From Candidatus Rhodoferax odensensis (lineage in GTDB: Bacteria > Pseudomonadota > Gammaproteobacteria > Burkholderiales > Burkholderiaceae_C): a DNA stretch of 64,000 bases. The DNA lies in the NCBI GenBank assembly GCA_016718405.1, contig JADKDJ010000006.1, positions 204,873-268,872 on the forward strand, in the 5' to 3' direction. Below the pieces are notes generated by a model. It was given only the letters and a program-made list of their open reading frames with translations. It was not told the DNA's origin and did not search any database. Shown piece by piece: positions 7,777 through 16,177 of the stretch. How positions within the stretch are numbered: the first letter of the stretch is position 1; the number at the start of each line of letters is the position of its first letter. Made by a program: the position numbers and the translations under genes.

Positions 7777-9417
7777 ATGAAGTCAAGTTTCTTCTCCATG
7801 CTGGCCGCGCAGCTGCGTCAGACCCTGTTCATGCTGCTGACTGCGGCCTTCATGCTGCCGGTGCTGGCGGTGTTTGCGTCGTGGGGATCAATCGGTGAGA
7901 CCGGTTCCCTGCAGATTCTTCGTGAAATGGCGCAGACGGTGCTGCCGGACTACGTTGGCACCACCTTGATTCTGTGTGTCGCGGTCGCTTTCGGCGTGGT
8001 GGCGGTTGGCCTGTCGGCGGCCGTCGCCGTGACGCTGTTCGATTTTCCCGGTCGACGGTTCTTTGAGTGGGCCCTGCTGTTGCCCTTGGCGATGCCGGCC
8101 TATGTGGTGGCCTATGCGTACACCGACTTTCTGCAGTTCAGCGGCCCACTGCAGAACGCGTTACGTGCTGGCTTGTCGCTGGAAGGCCGGGTCTTCCCCG
8201 AGATTCGCAACACCGCTGGCGCCGCGTGGGTGTTCACCTTCTCGCTGTACCCCTACGTCTACTTGTTGGTACGCACAGCGCTGGGCGAGAACGCATCGCA
8301 GCTGATGGAAGCCGCACGACTGCTGGGGGCGCCCATGCGGCGACGCATCACACAGGTTGCACTGCCGCTGGCGCGCCCGGCCCTTGCCGCCGGAGTGGCG
8401 CTGGCGCTGATGGAGACTTTGGCCGACTATGGCGTGTCGAGCTACTTTGGCATCCAGACCTTCACCGCGGGCATCTACAAAGCCTGGTTGTCAATGGACA
8501 ATCGGGCCGCCGCAGCACAGTTGGCCACCATGTTGCTGGTGCTGGTGGCGCTGCTGTTATGGCTGGAGCGCCGGGCGCAGCGGCGCTTGCGCTTCACTGC
8601 CGCAAGAGGCGCGCGCGCCGGCTCCGCGGAGGCGCGCCCGCTTGGTCTGCGGGGTCGCAGCGTGGCGTTGGCCTGGTTGGTGTGTGGCGTGCCGACGTTG
8701 ATGGGGTTTGTGCTACCGGTACTGTTTATGCTGCGCCCGATGCTGGCCGACTGGTCGTTGCTGTCGTGGGGGCAATTCCTGGGCTGGAGTTGGAACAGCT
8801 TGCGCCTGGGCGGTATCAGCGCCGCGCTGGCGGTCGCGCTGGCCTTGCTGTTGGCCTTTGGCCTGCGCAGCCGACCCGATGGCAGCACGCGCTTGGCGGT
8901 GCAGTTGGTCAGCCTTGGCTACGCGGTGCCGGGCGCCGTGATTGTCGTCGGGCTGTTGCTGCCAGTAGGGTGGATCCAGTTGACCCTGCCCAACAGTGGC
9001 GTCGGCTACCTGCTGACCGCCACTTCGGTCGGTCTGGTGTGGGCTTACCTGGTGCGCTTCTGTGCGGTGGCGCTGCAATCTGTGCAGGGCGGTTATGCCC
9101 GCATTCCACCCAGCTTTGACGACTCAGCGCGCTTGCTCGGGGCGCGTGGATGGTCGCTGATGCGCCGCGTGCATTGGCCGTTGTTGAAACGAACCAGTGC
9201 GGCGGCGGCATTGTTGGTGTTTGTCGATGTGATGAAGGAGCTGCCCGCCACCATGGTTCTGCGACCCTTTGATAGCGACACGCTGGCCGTGGTGGCCTAC
9301 CAATTGGCGCGCGACGAACGGCTGGGCGAGGCCGCCTTGCCCTCACTGGCACTGGTGTTGGTGGGTCTGATCCCGGTGGTTTTGCTCAGTCGTACACTGC
9401 GACGTCGCTCTGCATGA
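7777..9417 (+). CDS. fbpB: Iron(III) ABC transporter permease (fused two-module FbpB-like)
   Basis: 546 residues, strongly hydrophobic throughout, about twelve transmembrane segments in two homologous halves. Each half carries a cytoplasmic EAA loop: EAARLLGAPMRRRITQVALP in the first and DSARLLGARGWSLMRRVHWP in the second, where the ATPase docks. This fused architecture is typical of FbpB permeases for ferric iron. Its divergent partner is the matching ATPase. Without a neighbouring substrate-binding protein, the metal specificity rests on family similarity; thiamine or sulfate permeases are more distant alternatives. An in-frame ATG lies at 7798 should the real start be later. Confidence 0.9.
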   Translation: MKSSFFSMLAAQLRQTLFMLLTAAFMLPVLAVFASWGSIGETGSLQILREMAQTVLPDYVGTTLILCVAVAFGVVAVGLSAAVAVTLFDFPGRRFFEWALLLPLAMPAYVVAYAYTDFLQFSGPLQNALRAGLSLEGRVFPEIRNTAGAAWVFTFSLYPYVYLLVRTALGENASQLMEAARLLGAPMRRRITQVALPLARPALAAGVALALMETLADYGVSSYFGIQTFTAGIYKAWLSMDNRAAAAQLATMLLVLVALLLWLERRAQRRLRFTAARGARAGSAEARPLGLRGRSVALAWLVCGVPTLMGFVLPVLFMLRPMLADWSLLSWGQFLGWSWNSLRLGGISAALAVALALLLAFGLRSRPDGSTRLAVQLVSLGYAVPGAVIVVGLLLPVGWIQLTLPNSGVGYLLTATSVGLVWAYLVRFCAVALQSVQGGYARIPPSFDDSARLLGARGWSLMRRVHWPLLKRTSAAAALLVFVDVMKELPATMVLRPFDSDTLAVVAYQLARDERLGEAALPSLALVLVGLIPVVLLSRTLRRRSA

Positions 9418-9494
9418 GTAATTCATGCATTGAGATACTAAAATAGTGCTTTGCGTGTGCAGGGGTTCACGCATCAGCATAGAAAGGCATCCTC

Positions 9495-9797
9495 ATGAAC
9501 TCACCCGCGGCGTGGTTGATCAACTTCGCGATTCCGGTCTTCTGGCCATTTCTGCGCTTCATCGTGGCCGTGGTCTCGGACGGGCGAGTCCCGATCTCCA
9601 AGCGGGTGGTCATAGGGTACGGCGTGGTCGTGCTGGTGACACTCGTGACCTTGTTGGTGGTGCGCGCCAGTGGCGCAGTGTCGTCGGGGTCGACCTACGC
9701 GGTGCCCGTCATCTGGGTTGCGTTTGTGGCCGCAGTCGGCAATGACGCCTGGGCCCTGTGGCGCAGTCGGCAGACCCGTGTATCGCCTGCCAAATAG
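9495..9797 (+). CDS. Small hypothetical membrane protein
   Basis: 100 residues with about three hydrophobic stretches (roughly residues 8-28, 38-59 and 67-85), so probably an inner-membrane protein; no family recognised. An AGAAAGG-like ribosome-binding site lies 7-13 bp before the ATG. The 77-bp region upstream is AT-richer than its surroundings and could hold its own promoter. The gene ends 7 bp from the convergent MaoC-like gene. Confidence 0.6.
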   Translation: MNSPAAWLINFAIPVFWPFLRFIVAVVSDGRVPISKRVVIGYGVVVLVTLVTLLVVRASGAVSSGSTYAVPVIWVAFVAAVGNDAWALWRSRQTRVSPAK

Positions 9798-9804
9798 GTG
9801 AGCG

Positions 9805-10707
9805 TCAGCTGACCACGGCCGACTCGGTCAACTCGACGTTGAGGTAAGTCGTTGCGCCGTCCGGGCTGGACACCTCGGCTGTGTGACGCCGCTCGCCGTT
9901 GCCCGCCCATGCCCTCACAATCACGTCGGACGGTAACGAGACCGGGCGGCGAAACCGCGCCTCCAGACTGAACGGCGCACTGCGCGGCAGCTCGGCCGCA
10001 GCCAGCGCGCGGGCCAGTGTCCAGGTGCCATGAACGATTGCTCGCCTGAAGCCAAACAGGCGTGCCAGCAGCGCGTGCTGGTGAATCGGATTGAGGTCGC
10101 CAGCGATCGCCGCGTAGCGGCGCCCGCATGACTCTGGTACGTGCAGCGTGCGCTCGCACAGCAGTGTGTCCGCTTGAGTTGGGTCGACTTCGTCTATGCG
10201 CCGGGTGGCGGCGACCTGCGGCTGCCCAGGTGATTTGCTCGGCGCAAGCGCCTTGGTGCGCCCTTGCCAGACCAACTGACCGTCACAGCGCGCCTCGGTC
10301 ACCAGACAGAAACTCATGCCGCGTTTCTCCCATCTCGCCTCGGTGCAATAGGCCAGCAGGTCCAGGCATGCCGTCGCCGGGATGGCTTCAGTCTGGGTCA
10401 CAGTTTGACGCATGTGGACCATACCCAGCGCCCGAAACGGAAAACGCGCGTCGGCCAGTATCGACAGGTGCAGCGGGGCCGCGGCGATCTGCAGCGTCAA
10501 AGGCGCCAGCACGTCACGGGACTCGCTGCTAAGTCCGATGCAGTCGTTGTAGGCGCACAGCCACGCAGGATCGAGCGTGGCAGCCGAGAGGGAGCGCTCG
10601 ATGCGAGGCAGCGCGGTCGGATCACTCAACCCAGCATGAGCATGGCGCAACAGGCCGGTCGTAGAAACAAGCGTGGACCAAAGGGCGGGAGGACGAATGA
10701 CAGGCAA
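9805..10707 (-). CDS. MaoC-like (R)-specific enoyl-CoA hydratase / FAS1-like dehydratase
   Basis: 300 residues forming a double hot-dog protein. The C-terminal half carries the hydratase motif AIAGDLNPIHQHALLARLFG, with the catalytic Asp and His of the D-x(4)-H pattern, followed by AIVHGTWTLARAL. The N-terminal half is a degenerate hot-dog copy, as in two-domain MaoC proteins. The likely role is hydration of trans-2-enoyl-CoA to (R)-3-hydroxyacyl-CoA or the reverse dehydration; the physiological substrate cannot be read from the sequence. It lies downstream of a lipoprotein gene on the same strand but 257 bp away, so it probably has its own promoter. Confidence 0.82.
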   Translation of the reverse strand: MPVIRPPALWSTLVSTTGLLRHAHAGLSDPTALPRIERSLSAATLDPAWLCAYNDCIGLSSESRDVLAPLTLQIAAAPLHLSILADARFPFRALGMVHMRQTVTQTEAIPATACLDLLAYCTEARWEKRGMSFCLVTEARCDGQLVWQGRTKALAPSKSPGQPQVAATRRIDEVDPTQADTLLCERTLHVPESCGRRYAAIAGDLNPIHQHALLARLFGFRRAIVHGTWTLARALAAAELPRSAPFSLEARFRRPVSLPSDVIVRAWAGNGERRHTAEVSSPDGATTYLNVELTESAVVS

Positions 10708-10964
10708 AACTGGATCCTTTGGCTAAGGTGGCCCTGCGCAGTGTAGACCGATCGCACCACGAGCCTGTGCGCGCATGGCTGCGTGCGCGGTGCCGCACCG
10801 GAGCGCAGCAAAAAAGGCCAAAGTCGATTCGCGGCGCATTGGCGCCACCCAGGGTGTTGGGTCCAGCGACAACCGCCGCACTCAACCGGGCGTTCACTGC
10901 GGCAAGCGCTGCCGCCGCAGCCACGGCCGACAGGCTCGTTGATACTGGCTCGCCGTTTGGCCGA

Positions 10965-11765
10965 CTACAAACCCATGCGCTGGCCGATATGTCCCGCCGC
11001 GATCAACTGTGCCGCCGTAGGCGGCGCCTTGAGGTGGCCTACGTACTGCAAGGCCTGGTGAATCTTGACAGAGGGTACATCGCCCTCGCGCATGTGCAAC
11101 AAGTCGCCGGGATTGATCAGCCGAGGGTCAGCATCGGTCAGTGGCAGGCCAGCGCTGCGATAGGCTTCCAGGATGAACTGCGAACAGAAGAATTGGTCGT
11201 TGCGGCCCAGGCCCAATTGCACCGCCGCGACGCCGCGCAGGCAGAAGTCGCGTACCAGCGTGGGCACCAACGGCAGCTCGCAGGCGCGTCGCTCCAACGC
11301 AAAGGGCGCCTGCAGCATCACGCCCACGTAGTTGTATTTTTGGCCGATGTGGCGCGTCACAAAGGCGTTCATCCGCTCGACGTGCGCAGGCGTGACCCCA
11401 GGGTGTCGAAACGCGACCACGGTGACTTCGTCGGTCACCAGATCAGACACGGTGCGCCGACGAATGCCCGAGCCCACCGCTTCGGCCACATGCTGGTCCG
11501 CCAGGTACACCGCGGCGTGGCTGACCGGCGAAAGCGTAATCAGGCGGATGCCTGACGAGTTGAGGCCGTTGTCGGCCGTGAGGATAATGTCGCCTGGCTG
11601 CAGTGCGTGCGCACTCACCAATTGCCCACCATTGGCGGGATTGAGGGCCAGATCCTGAAACGCCAGCTTGCGCGCGCCAGTGGACTCGTTGGTCTGGATG
11701 CCGGTAGCGCAGCTGGCCAGCAACACAGTTAGGGCCAAGGCACCCAGGCGCAGCGAGTGAATCAT
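10965..11765 (-). CDS. Lipoprotein with permuted NlpC/P60 (YiiX/YaeF-like) hydrolase domain
   Basis: 266 residues from the ATG at 11765. The N-terminus is a lipoprotein signal peptide with lipobox LASC (residues 16-19). The rest matches the circularly permuted papain-like fold of YiiX/YaeF: the catalytic His comes first (VSHAAVYLADQ) and the Cys later (DQFFCSQFILEAY), the reverse of ordinary NlpC/P60 enzymes. The family includes amidases acting on lipids or peptides, and the substrate is unknown. Divergent from pfp with 133 bp between starts. Confidence 0.8.
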   Translation of the reverse strand: MIHSLRLGALALTVLLASCATGIQTNESTGARKLAFQDLALNPANGGQLVSAHALQPGDIILTADNGLNSSGIRLITLSPVSHAAVYLADQHVAEAVGSGIRRRTVSDLVTDEVTVVAFRHPGVTPAHVERMNAFVTRHIGQKYNYVGVMLQAPFALERRACELPLVPTLVRDFCLRGVAAVQLGLGRNDQFFCSQFILEAYRSAGLPLTDADPRLINPGDLLHMREGDVPSVKIHQALQYVGHLKAPPTAAQLIAAGHIGQRMGL

Positions 11766-11898
11766 TGACGAGTCTCCCAAGGAAAACCGGATTCTACGAG
11801 TTGTTGGAGCTTGGCCATCGCCGCCTCATGCGCGCACAATCAGCAACGAGCAGTAACCAACAAGCATCAGGCAAGCAGAGCATTGAAGGAGACGCGCA

Positions 11899-13119
11899 GT
11901 GGCATCCGGAAAAATTCTTGTGGCACAAGGTGGCGGCCCCACCGCTGTGATCAACCAGTCGCTGGTCGGCGTGGCGCTGGAGGCGCGCCGTTTTGGCACC
12001 ATTGAGCGCATCTACGGCGCCTGCCATGGCGTGCGCGGCATTGTGGACGAAGACTTTGTCGACCTGACCCAGGAGACCCGCCACAACTTGGAGCTGGTGG
12101 CCAACACGCCGTCCTCGGCATTGGGCTCCACGCGCGACAAGCCCGACTTGCGTTATTGCCAGGAGATTTTCAAGGTGCTGCAGGCCCACGAGATCGAGCA
12201 CTTCTTTTACATCGGTGGCAACGACTCGTCGGACACCGTGCTGATCGTCAGCCAGGAGGCGAAGAAGGCCGGCTACCCGCTGCGCTGCGTGCACATCCCC
12301 AAGACCATTGACAACGATCTGGTGGGCAACGACCACACGCCGGGCTTCCCGTCGGCGGCGCGCTTTGTGGCACAGGCCTTTGCCGGCGCCAACCTGGACA
12401 ACGCGGCGTTGCCGGGCGTCTATGTGGGCGTAGTGATGGGGCGCCACGCGGGCTTTTTGACGGCTGCGTCCGCCTTGGGCAAGAAGTTTGCCGATGACGG
12501 ACCACACCTGATCTACTTGCCCGAGCGAACTTTCGCGCTGGAGAAGTTTCTCGCCGACGTGAAGAGCACCTACGAGCGTTACGGTCGCTGCGTGGTGGCG
12601 GTGTCTGAAGGCATCCACGACGCGTCTGGTGCACCGATTGCTGCCTTGCTGGCCAAGGACCTGGAACACGACGCCCACGGCAACGTGCAACTGTCGGGCA
12701 ACGGCGCGCTGGCCGATTTGCTGTGCGAAGAGATCAAGGCCAAGCTCAAGATCAAGCGGGTGCGCGGCGACACCTTTGGCTACCTGCAACGCTCCTTCAT
12801 CGGTTGTGTGTCCGACGTGGACCAGCGCGAAGCGCGCGAGGTGGGTGAGAAGGCGGTGCAGTACGCCATGTGGGGCGGCAAGGACGGCTCGGTCGCGATC
12901 AAGCGCACCGGTTTCTATTCGGCCGACTACGAGCTGCTGCCGCTCGATGCCGTGGCCGGCAAGACACGGGTGATGGAAGACGAGTTCATCGCCGCCAACG
13001 GGACCGACGTGACCGACGCTTTTCGCATGTACCTGCGCCCGTTGTTGGGATCGGGCATGCCGGACGCCTTCCGGCTGCGACACAATCCGGTGGCGAAGGT
13101 GCTCAAGCATCAGCGCTGA
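11899..13119 (+). CDS. pfp: Pyrophosphate-dependent 6-phosphofructokinase
   Basis: Reversible phosphorylation of fructose 6-phosphate with PPi as donor. 406 residues. Phosphofructokinase motifs are GGGP (11-14), GGNDS (106-110), PKTIDND (134-140, catalytic Asp) and MGRHAGFLTA. An Asp in the second glycine motif, where ATP-dependent enzymes have Gly, is the accepted marker of the PPi-dependent type. The GTG start at 11899 is supported by GAAGGAG seven bases upstream. PPi-PFK lets the pathway run in the gluconeogenic direction and is common in methylotrophs and several Comamonadaceae. Confidence 0.93.
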   Translation: MASGKILVAQGGGPTAVINQSLVGVALEARRFGTIERIYGACHGVRGIVDEDFVDLTQETRHNLELVANTPSSALGSTRDKPDLRYCQEIFKVLQAHEIEHFFYIGGNDSSDTVLIVSQEAKKAGYPLRCVHIPKTIDNDLVGNDHTPGFPSAARFVAQAFAGANLDNAALPGVYVGVVMGRHAGFLTAASALGKKFADDGPHLIYLPERTFALEKFLADVKSTYERYGRCVVAVSEGIHDASGAPIAALLAKDLEHDAHGNVQLSGNGALADLLCEEIKAKLKIKRVRGDTFGYLQRSFIGCVSDVDQREAREVGEKAVQYAMWGGKDGSVAIKRTGFYSADYELLPLDAVAGKTRVMEDEFIAANGTDVTDAFRMYLRPLLGSGMPDAFRLRHNPVAKVLKHQR

Positions 13120-13185
13120 CGGCCCACTGGGCGTCAAGGTTTTGCGCATGGTGCGACAATCGGCCTCCCCAAAAAGGAGACTCCG

Positions 13186-15054
13186 ATGCCCTCAGCACGC
13201 GAGGTGTTTGACACCCTCAACACCGACTACCTCACCGTTCACAAGACTAAAGAAGACCTGTTCTGGGACACCTACATGGCGGTGTCCAATGACGATGCGG
13301 GTTTTGCCCGGGCCGAGGAGGCCTACAAGAATTTCATCTCCGACCCGGCGCGCCTGGCGACGGTGCGCGGCGCCCTGGCAAGCCTGCCGGCCAGCGACCC
13401 GGACGAAGCCAGCGCCGCGCTGCGCCGCGGTCTCAAGGGTTGGCTGGCGCTGTTCGAAGCCAACATCATCGACAACGACGCGGCCCGCCAGTTGATGAGT
13501 GAGCTGATCAAGCTCGAATCCGATTTGTTTGCCAAACGGCGTGAGCTGGTGTTGCAGCACATCAACGAAGCCGGCCAGACCGAGGACGCCACCCTGAGCA
13601 TGCTCGGCACCAACCTGTCAACCAACCCGGTTGAAGCGGCGCGTAAAAGCTCACACGACGCCCTGATGTCACTGGAACGCTGGGTGCTGGAGCATGGCCT
13701 GCTGGACATCGTTAGCAAGCGCAACGCCTTCGCCCGCGCGCAAGGCTTCGACAACTACTTTGACTACAAGGTGGAGAAGAACGAACAGATGTCGGCCGAC
13801 CAGTTGTTCAGCATCCTGGACGACTTCGAGGCCCGCACGCGCGAGGCCAATTTGCGCGCGTTGAGCGATCTGGCGCAATCCCACGGCGCCCACGCCACCC
13901 AGCCGTGGAACCTGCGCTTCTACATCAGCGGTGATGTGACGCGCCAGTTGGACCCTTACTTCTCTTTTGCCAAGGGGCTGGAACGCTGGGTGCGCAGCTT
14001 CCGGCACCTGGGCATCGAATACCGGGGCGCCACCATGCAGCTCGATTTGCTGGAGCGCAAGGGCAAGTACCAGAACGGCTTTTGCCACGGGCCGATCCCC
14101 TCGTTCTTCGACGCGCAGGGCAATTGGGTGGCGGGGCAAATCAACTTCACCGCCGACGCCAAGCCGGACCAGGTGGGCAGTGGCGCGCGCGCCATCAACA
14201 CGCTGTTCCACGAAGGTGGCCACGCCGCGCATTTTGCCAACGTGACGCAAAACTCGCCCTGTTTTTCGCAGGAGTTTGCCCCCACCTCCATGGCCTATGC
14301 CGAGACGCAATCGATGTTTTGCGATAGCCTGCTCGACGACGCCGATTGGCTCAAGCGCTACGCGCGCAATGCCAAGGGCGAGGCGATTCCGGATGAGTTG
14401 ATCCGCGCCCGCATCGAAAGCACACAGCCGTTCGCCGCCTTCGCCGAGCGCGGCATCCTGGTGGTGCCCGTCTTTGAGCGCGCCTTGTACCGCCTGAGCG
14501 ACGAGGAACTCACCCCCGAGCGCGTGTTGTTGTTGGCACGCGAGTGCGAGCAGCGCATCCTGGGTGTCGCCGTGGGGCCACGCCCGCTGCTGGCGATCCC
14601 TCATCTGCTGAATCAGGAGTCAGCGGCGTCCTACCACGGCTACCTGCTGGCCAATATGGCGGTGTACCAGACGCGCGCCTACTTTGAGCGCGAATACGGC
14701 TACCTGACGGACAACCCGGCCATCGGTCCCGCACTGGCCGAGCATTATTGGGCGCGCGGCAACGGCATCAGCCACAACGACACACTGCTGAGCCTGACCG
14801 GTGAGCCTTTCAACGCCAAGTACCTGGCCGACAGTTGCAACCAGACCGTGGCGCAAGCCTGGCAAGAAGCCCGCGCCAAGATGGCCGCCGCCGCCGAGCG
14901 CGACTACCCTGCGCCACCGGCGGCTGATCTGGACGCCACCATCCGCATCGTGCACGGCGCCGAGCTGATTGCCGACAACCGCGACTCGGACCAAGCCATG
15001 TGCCAGCAGTTTGAGCGCTGGGTGGGGGAGCGTTACCTGGCTACCATTCAGTAG
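13186..15054 (+). CDS. M3 family oligoendopeptidase
   Basis: 622 residues. The zinc-binding motif HEGGH is at residues 342-346 within LFHEGGHAAHFANV, and the third ligand region YAETQSMFCDS follows about 30 residues later, as in thimet/oligoendopeptidase F-type enzymes. No signal peptide is visible, so it is probably cytoplasmic and degrades short peptides. An AAAAAGGAG ribosome-binding site lies just before the ATG. The gene follows pfp by 66 bp and ends in front of a GC-rich hairpin. Confidence 0.92.
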   Translation: MPSAREVFDTLNTDYLTVHKTKEDLFWDTYMAVSNDDAGFARAEEAYKNFISDPARLATVRGALASLPASDPDEASAALRRGLKGWLALFEANIIDNDAARQLMSELIKLESDLFAKRRELVLQHINEAGQTEDATLSMLGTNLSTNPVEAARKSSHDALMSLERWVLEHGLLDIVSKRNAFARAQGFDNYFDYKVEKNEQMSADQLFSILDDFEARTREANLRALSDLAQSHGAHATQPWNLRFYISGDVTRQLDPYFSFAKGLERWVRSFRHLGIEYRGATMQLDLLERKGKYQNGFCHGPIPSFFDAQGNWVAGQINFTADAKPDQVGSGARAINTLFHEGGHAAHFANVTQNSPCFSQEFAPTSMAYAETQSMFCDSLLDDADWLKRYARNAKGEAIPDELIRARIESTQPFAAFAERGILVVPVFERALYRLSDEELTPERVLLLARECEQRILGVAVGPRPLLAIPHLLNQESAASYHGYLLANMAVYQTRAYFEREYGYLTDNPAIGPALAEHYWARGNGISHNDTLLSLTGEPFNAKYLADSCNQTVAQAWQEARAKMAAAAERDYPAPPAADLDATIRIVHGAELIADNRDSDQAMCQQFERWVGERYLATIQ

Positions 15055-15061
15055 CGGTGCA

Positions 15062-15093
15062 GGCGGGGTTGCGCCGGACTGCGGCAACCCGCC
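15062..15093 (+). terminator. GC-rich hairpin after the M3 peptidase gene
   Basis: A stem of GGGTTGC (15066-15072) and GCAACCC (15084-15090) with an 11-nt loop lies 12 bp past the peptidase stop, and flanking G/C pairs can extend it with a bulge. There is no T tract after it, so intrinsic termination is uncertain. Confidence 0.4.
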
Positions 15094-15110
15094 CGCGGAA
15101 ATCAGCAGTT

Positions 15111-15150
15111 AATTGGAATCTGACCCCAATTGCTGACCCCAATTAGTTGG
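15111..15150. repeat. Small GGGGTCAG-type repeat, two overlapping copies
   Basis: The motif CTGACCCCAATT occurs twice in close succession (15120-15131 and 15134-15145), preceded by AATTGGAAT at 15111-15119, so the first copy is flanked by AATT on both sides. The reverse strand reads GGGGTCAGATTCC. The same core, GGGGTCAGATCCC, is seen at 38382-38394, so this is a dispersed repeat and not a gene. It sits between two convergent genes. Confidence 0.6.
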
Positions 15151-15152
15151 CG

Positions 15153-16061
15153 TCAGCCCTGCTCCCGCCGCTTGGCGTCCATCTGCGCAATCAGCGCTCG
15201 TGCCTCATCGCCTTCGGGAATCGGCTGGCCGCTGTCGCGCCACTGCACCGCCGCCTTGAAGCCCTCTTGCTGCGCGTAACGGCGAAACCACAGGCCTTCG
15301 GGGTTGTGGCGGGTGATGCCGTCGAACATGGTGGCCATCATCTGGCTTTGCTCTAGGCCCATGGTCAGCATCACCTGGTTGACCACCATCTTGTGCATGG
15401 CCAGGTGGGAACGGGGCACACCGGCGATGCGCTTGGCCAGCTTCATGGTGGCGGCTTCCAGTTGATCGAGGGGCACCGCCTCGTTGGCCAGGCCCCAGGC
15501 GGCGGCGGTGCTGCCGTCGATGGTGTCGCCGGTGAACATCATTTGTTTGGCGCGCGTCGGGCCCAGGCGGTAGGTCCACATCGCGGTGGTGGGGCAGCCC
15601 CAGACGCGGGTCGGCATGTAGCCGATACGGGCGTTGTGCGCCATCACCAGCAGATCGCAACTCAGGGCGATGTCGCTGCCGCCCGCCGCCGCGTAGCCGT
15701 GCACTTTGGCGATAGTGGGCTTGGGGCTTTTCCACAGCGTCATGAAATCTTCGGTGTTGCGCTTCATGTAGGCGTAGTCCACCATCGGGTCCCAGGGGTG
15801 CTGCTCCTGCTGGCAGGGGTGATCGATTTCATTGTCGCCAAAGACGTTCAAGTCGTAGCCGCCACAAAAGCCCTTGCCTGCGCCCTCGACCACGATCACG
15901 TGTACGGCGTCCTCGGCATTGGCCCACTCCACGGCGGCGCGGATCTCGCGCGGCGTTTCCTCGTTGATGGCGTTCAGGCGCTCAGGGCGGTTGAGCAGCA
16001 GGCGCGCCACGCGCGGGCTGCTGGCGTCTTGGTCGATGCGCAAGGTGGTGTAGGTGGGCAT
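15153..16061 (-). CDS. Enoyl-CoA hydratase/isomerase family protein (crotonase)
   Basis: 302 residues with the crotonase fold. The oxyanion-hole segments are GKGFCGGYDLNVFG (about residues 61-74) and HGYAAAGGSDIALSCDLLV. The extra PWDPMVDYAYMKRNTEDF insert and the length place it among larger crotonases, which often act on substituted or aromatic acyl-CoAs rather than plain crotonyl-CoA. The exact reaction cannot be assigned. It stands alone, convergent with the M3 peptidase gene and 116 bp downstream of the FAD oxidase gene. Confidence 0.87.
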   Translation of the reverse strand: MPTYTTLRIDQDASSPRVARLLLNRPERLNAINEETPREIRAAVEWANAEDAVHVIVVEGAGKGFCGGYDLNVFGDNEIDHPCQQEQHPWDPMVDYAYMKRNTEDFMTLWKSPKPTIAKVHGYAAAGGSDIALSCDLLVMAHNARIGYMPTRVWGCPTTAMWTYRLGPTRAKQMMFTGDTIDGSTAAAWGLANEAVPLDQLEAATMKLAKRIAGVPRSHLAMHKMVVNQVMLTMGLEQSQMMATMFDGITRHNPEGLWFRRYAQQEGFKAAVQWRDSGQPIPEGDEARALIAQMDAKRREQG

Positions 16062-16177
16062 GGCGGGGTCTCTTGGGTCTACGAAGGCACCAGCTTAGCG
16101 CCGCGCCGCGGCGGCCGGTGGTCGCGCAGTGGACAGGCCGGTGACGGCAGATCTGCCGGGGGCCGGCACGGCCCGGC

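Noticed and set aside
10719..11555. Long plus-strand frame opposite the YiiX-like lipoprotein
   Set aside because: It is the shadow of the lipoprotein gene, which has a signal peptide and catalytic motifs. The plus frame has low-complexity Arg/Gln/His content.
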